Positions 51,530-51,896 of a DNA stretch of 51,896 bases are shown in pieces. The notes beneath the pieces are model-generated. The model had not been told where the DNA came from, made no database searches, and saw only the letters and a list, made by a program, of their open reading frames with translations. A program made the translations under genes and the position numbers. The stretch lies in IMG/VR virus record IMGVR_UViG_3300042321_002434, positions 1 to 51,896 of that record, one strand, 5' to 3'. Numbering within the stretch: the stretch's first letter is position 1; every line of letters begins with the position of its first letter. Source of the stretch: a virus.

Positions 51530-51896
51530 TTATTTTCCTCGTCTGGGCATTACTATTGCGCGAGCGGGCTGTGTGCGCGAAACGTAGTCTTGGACGTTTC
51601 TCTGTATTGTGGCTTGGCTGATTGGCGAAATCCCGTAACCGCGAGCAGAGGCGTAGTCTCTGGTGTTCTGAGCTATCGTGGCTGGAGTTACCTGATTTTT
51701 GCCGTAACCGCGAGCAGAGGCGTAGTCTCTGGTGTTCTGGGCTATGGTGGCTGGAGTTACCTGATTTTTGCCGTAACCGCGAGCAGAGGCGTAGTCTCTG
51801 GTGTTCTGGGCTATCGTGGCTGGAGTTACCTGATTTTTGCCGTAACCGCGAGCAGAGGCGTAGTCTCTGGTGTTCTGAGCTATCGTGGCTGGAGTT
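51530..51896 (-). CDS. Tandem-repeat protein, C-terminal part (runs off the right contig end)
   Basis: The frame is open from the right end through the 23-residue repeats and a degenerate last unit (QATIQRNVQDYVSRTQPAR), then ends AIVMPRRGK with TAA at 51532-51530. Units begin at 51683, 51752, 51821 and 51890. Joined through the 7-bp end overlap it continues in frame into the start at 294. It is followed 42 bp later by the gene at 50859-51488. No known domain; Asn/Asp/Tyr/Arg-rich repeats suggest an extended binding surface. Confidence 0.75.
   Translation of the reverse strand, partial: TPATIAQNTRDYASARGYGKNQVTPATIAQNTRDYASARGYGKNQVTPATIAQNTRDYASARGYGKNQVTPATIAQNTRDYASARGYGISPISQATIQRNVQDYVSRTQPARAIVMPRRGK
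51634..51896. repeat. 69-bp coding tandem repeat, right block
   Basis: Units are spaced exactly 69 bp (51683, 51752, 51821, 51890), preceded by a partial unit from about 51634. Single-base variants (CTGGG/CTGAG, CGTGG/GGTGG) separate the copies, so they are not perfect assembly echoes. Confidence 0.95.

Noticed and set aside
51634-51896. CRISPR array at the contig ends
   Set aside because: The 69-bp units are contiguous, without unique spacers, and are in frame within a coding sequence.

Overview
The window looks like an almost complete genome of a temperate, tailed, podovirus-like phage (or its prophage form) from a diderm (Gram-negative) host. Supporting signs are a terminase pair, portal, scaffold and capsid genes, T7-like tail-tube genes with no long-tail genes, a tyrosine integrase beside a tRNA-derived attachment site, and a lysis set that includes an outer-membrane-type lipoprotein. 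The host phylum cannot be read directly. Moderate GC and the general flavour of the proteins would fit Verrucomicrobiota or a similar lineage, but that is a weak inference. Both contig ends lie inside the same 69-bp coding tandem repeat. They share a 7-bp overlap that keeps the reading frame, so the molecule is probably circular or permuted and was cut inside the repeat by assembly.

Almost every gene lies on the minus strand, so transcription runs from high to low coordinates. Going that way: 51.9-49.6 kb holds small repetitive, low-complexity proteins, continuous through the contig ends with the cluster at 0-1.9 kb. 49.6-32.0 kb is one 5,881-residue giant protein, about a third of the genome. 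32-28 kb holds the portal and fibre-type proteins. 27-25 kb holds a secreted protein and the lysis genes (spanin-like, holin, lipoprotein, amidase). 25.4-24.1 kb carries the only two plus-strand genes, a GT9-like glycosyltransferase and a small partner. 24-17.5 kb holds scaffold, capsid and tail-tube proteins. 17.5-9.9 kb holds regulators, recombination and replication genes (RHH proteins, Sak4-like ATPase, Cas4-like exonuclease, SSB-like protein, VRR-NUC nuclease, replisome organiser, phosphoesterase, GNAT). 9.9-5 kb holds small accessory genes, the integrase with attP, and a cytosine methyltransferase. 4.9-1.9 kb holds the terminases.

The giant protein is a 'polyvalent protein'. It contains membrane-prone helical regions, a Zeta-toxin-like kinase, an N6-adenine methyltransferase, a strawberry-notch/DarB-like helicase, a sigma-70-like region 2 plus region 4 module, and an LPD38-like C-terminus. 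It is probably carried in the particle and injected to protect the DNA and reprogram the host. Three separate small ORFs with normal protein composition are nested in the same +1 frame, exactly over low-complexity linkers between its modules.

The genome uses at least three recurrent signal systems. First, a dyad (consensus on the coding strand TTGTCRAAAGRATTGACA) recurs about 18 times, usually touching the stop codon of one gene and about 30 nt or less from the start of the next. Second, four sigma-70 promoters have a palindrome in the spacer and an ATG 6-8 nt after the -10, implying leaderless mRNAs. Third, AAGGAGGC ribosome-binding sites are built into the last codons of upstream genes, giving many proteins a KEAA-type C-terminus.
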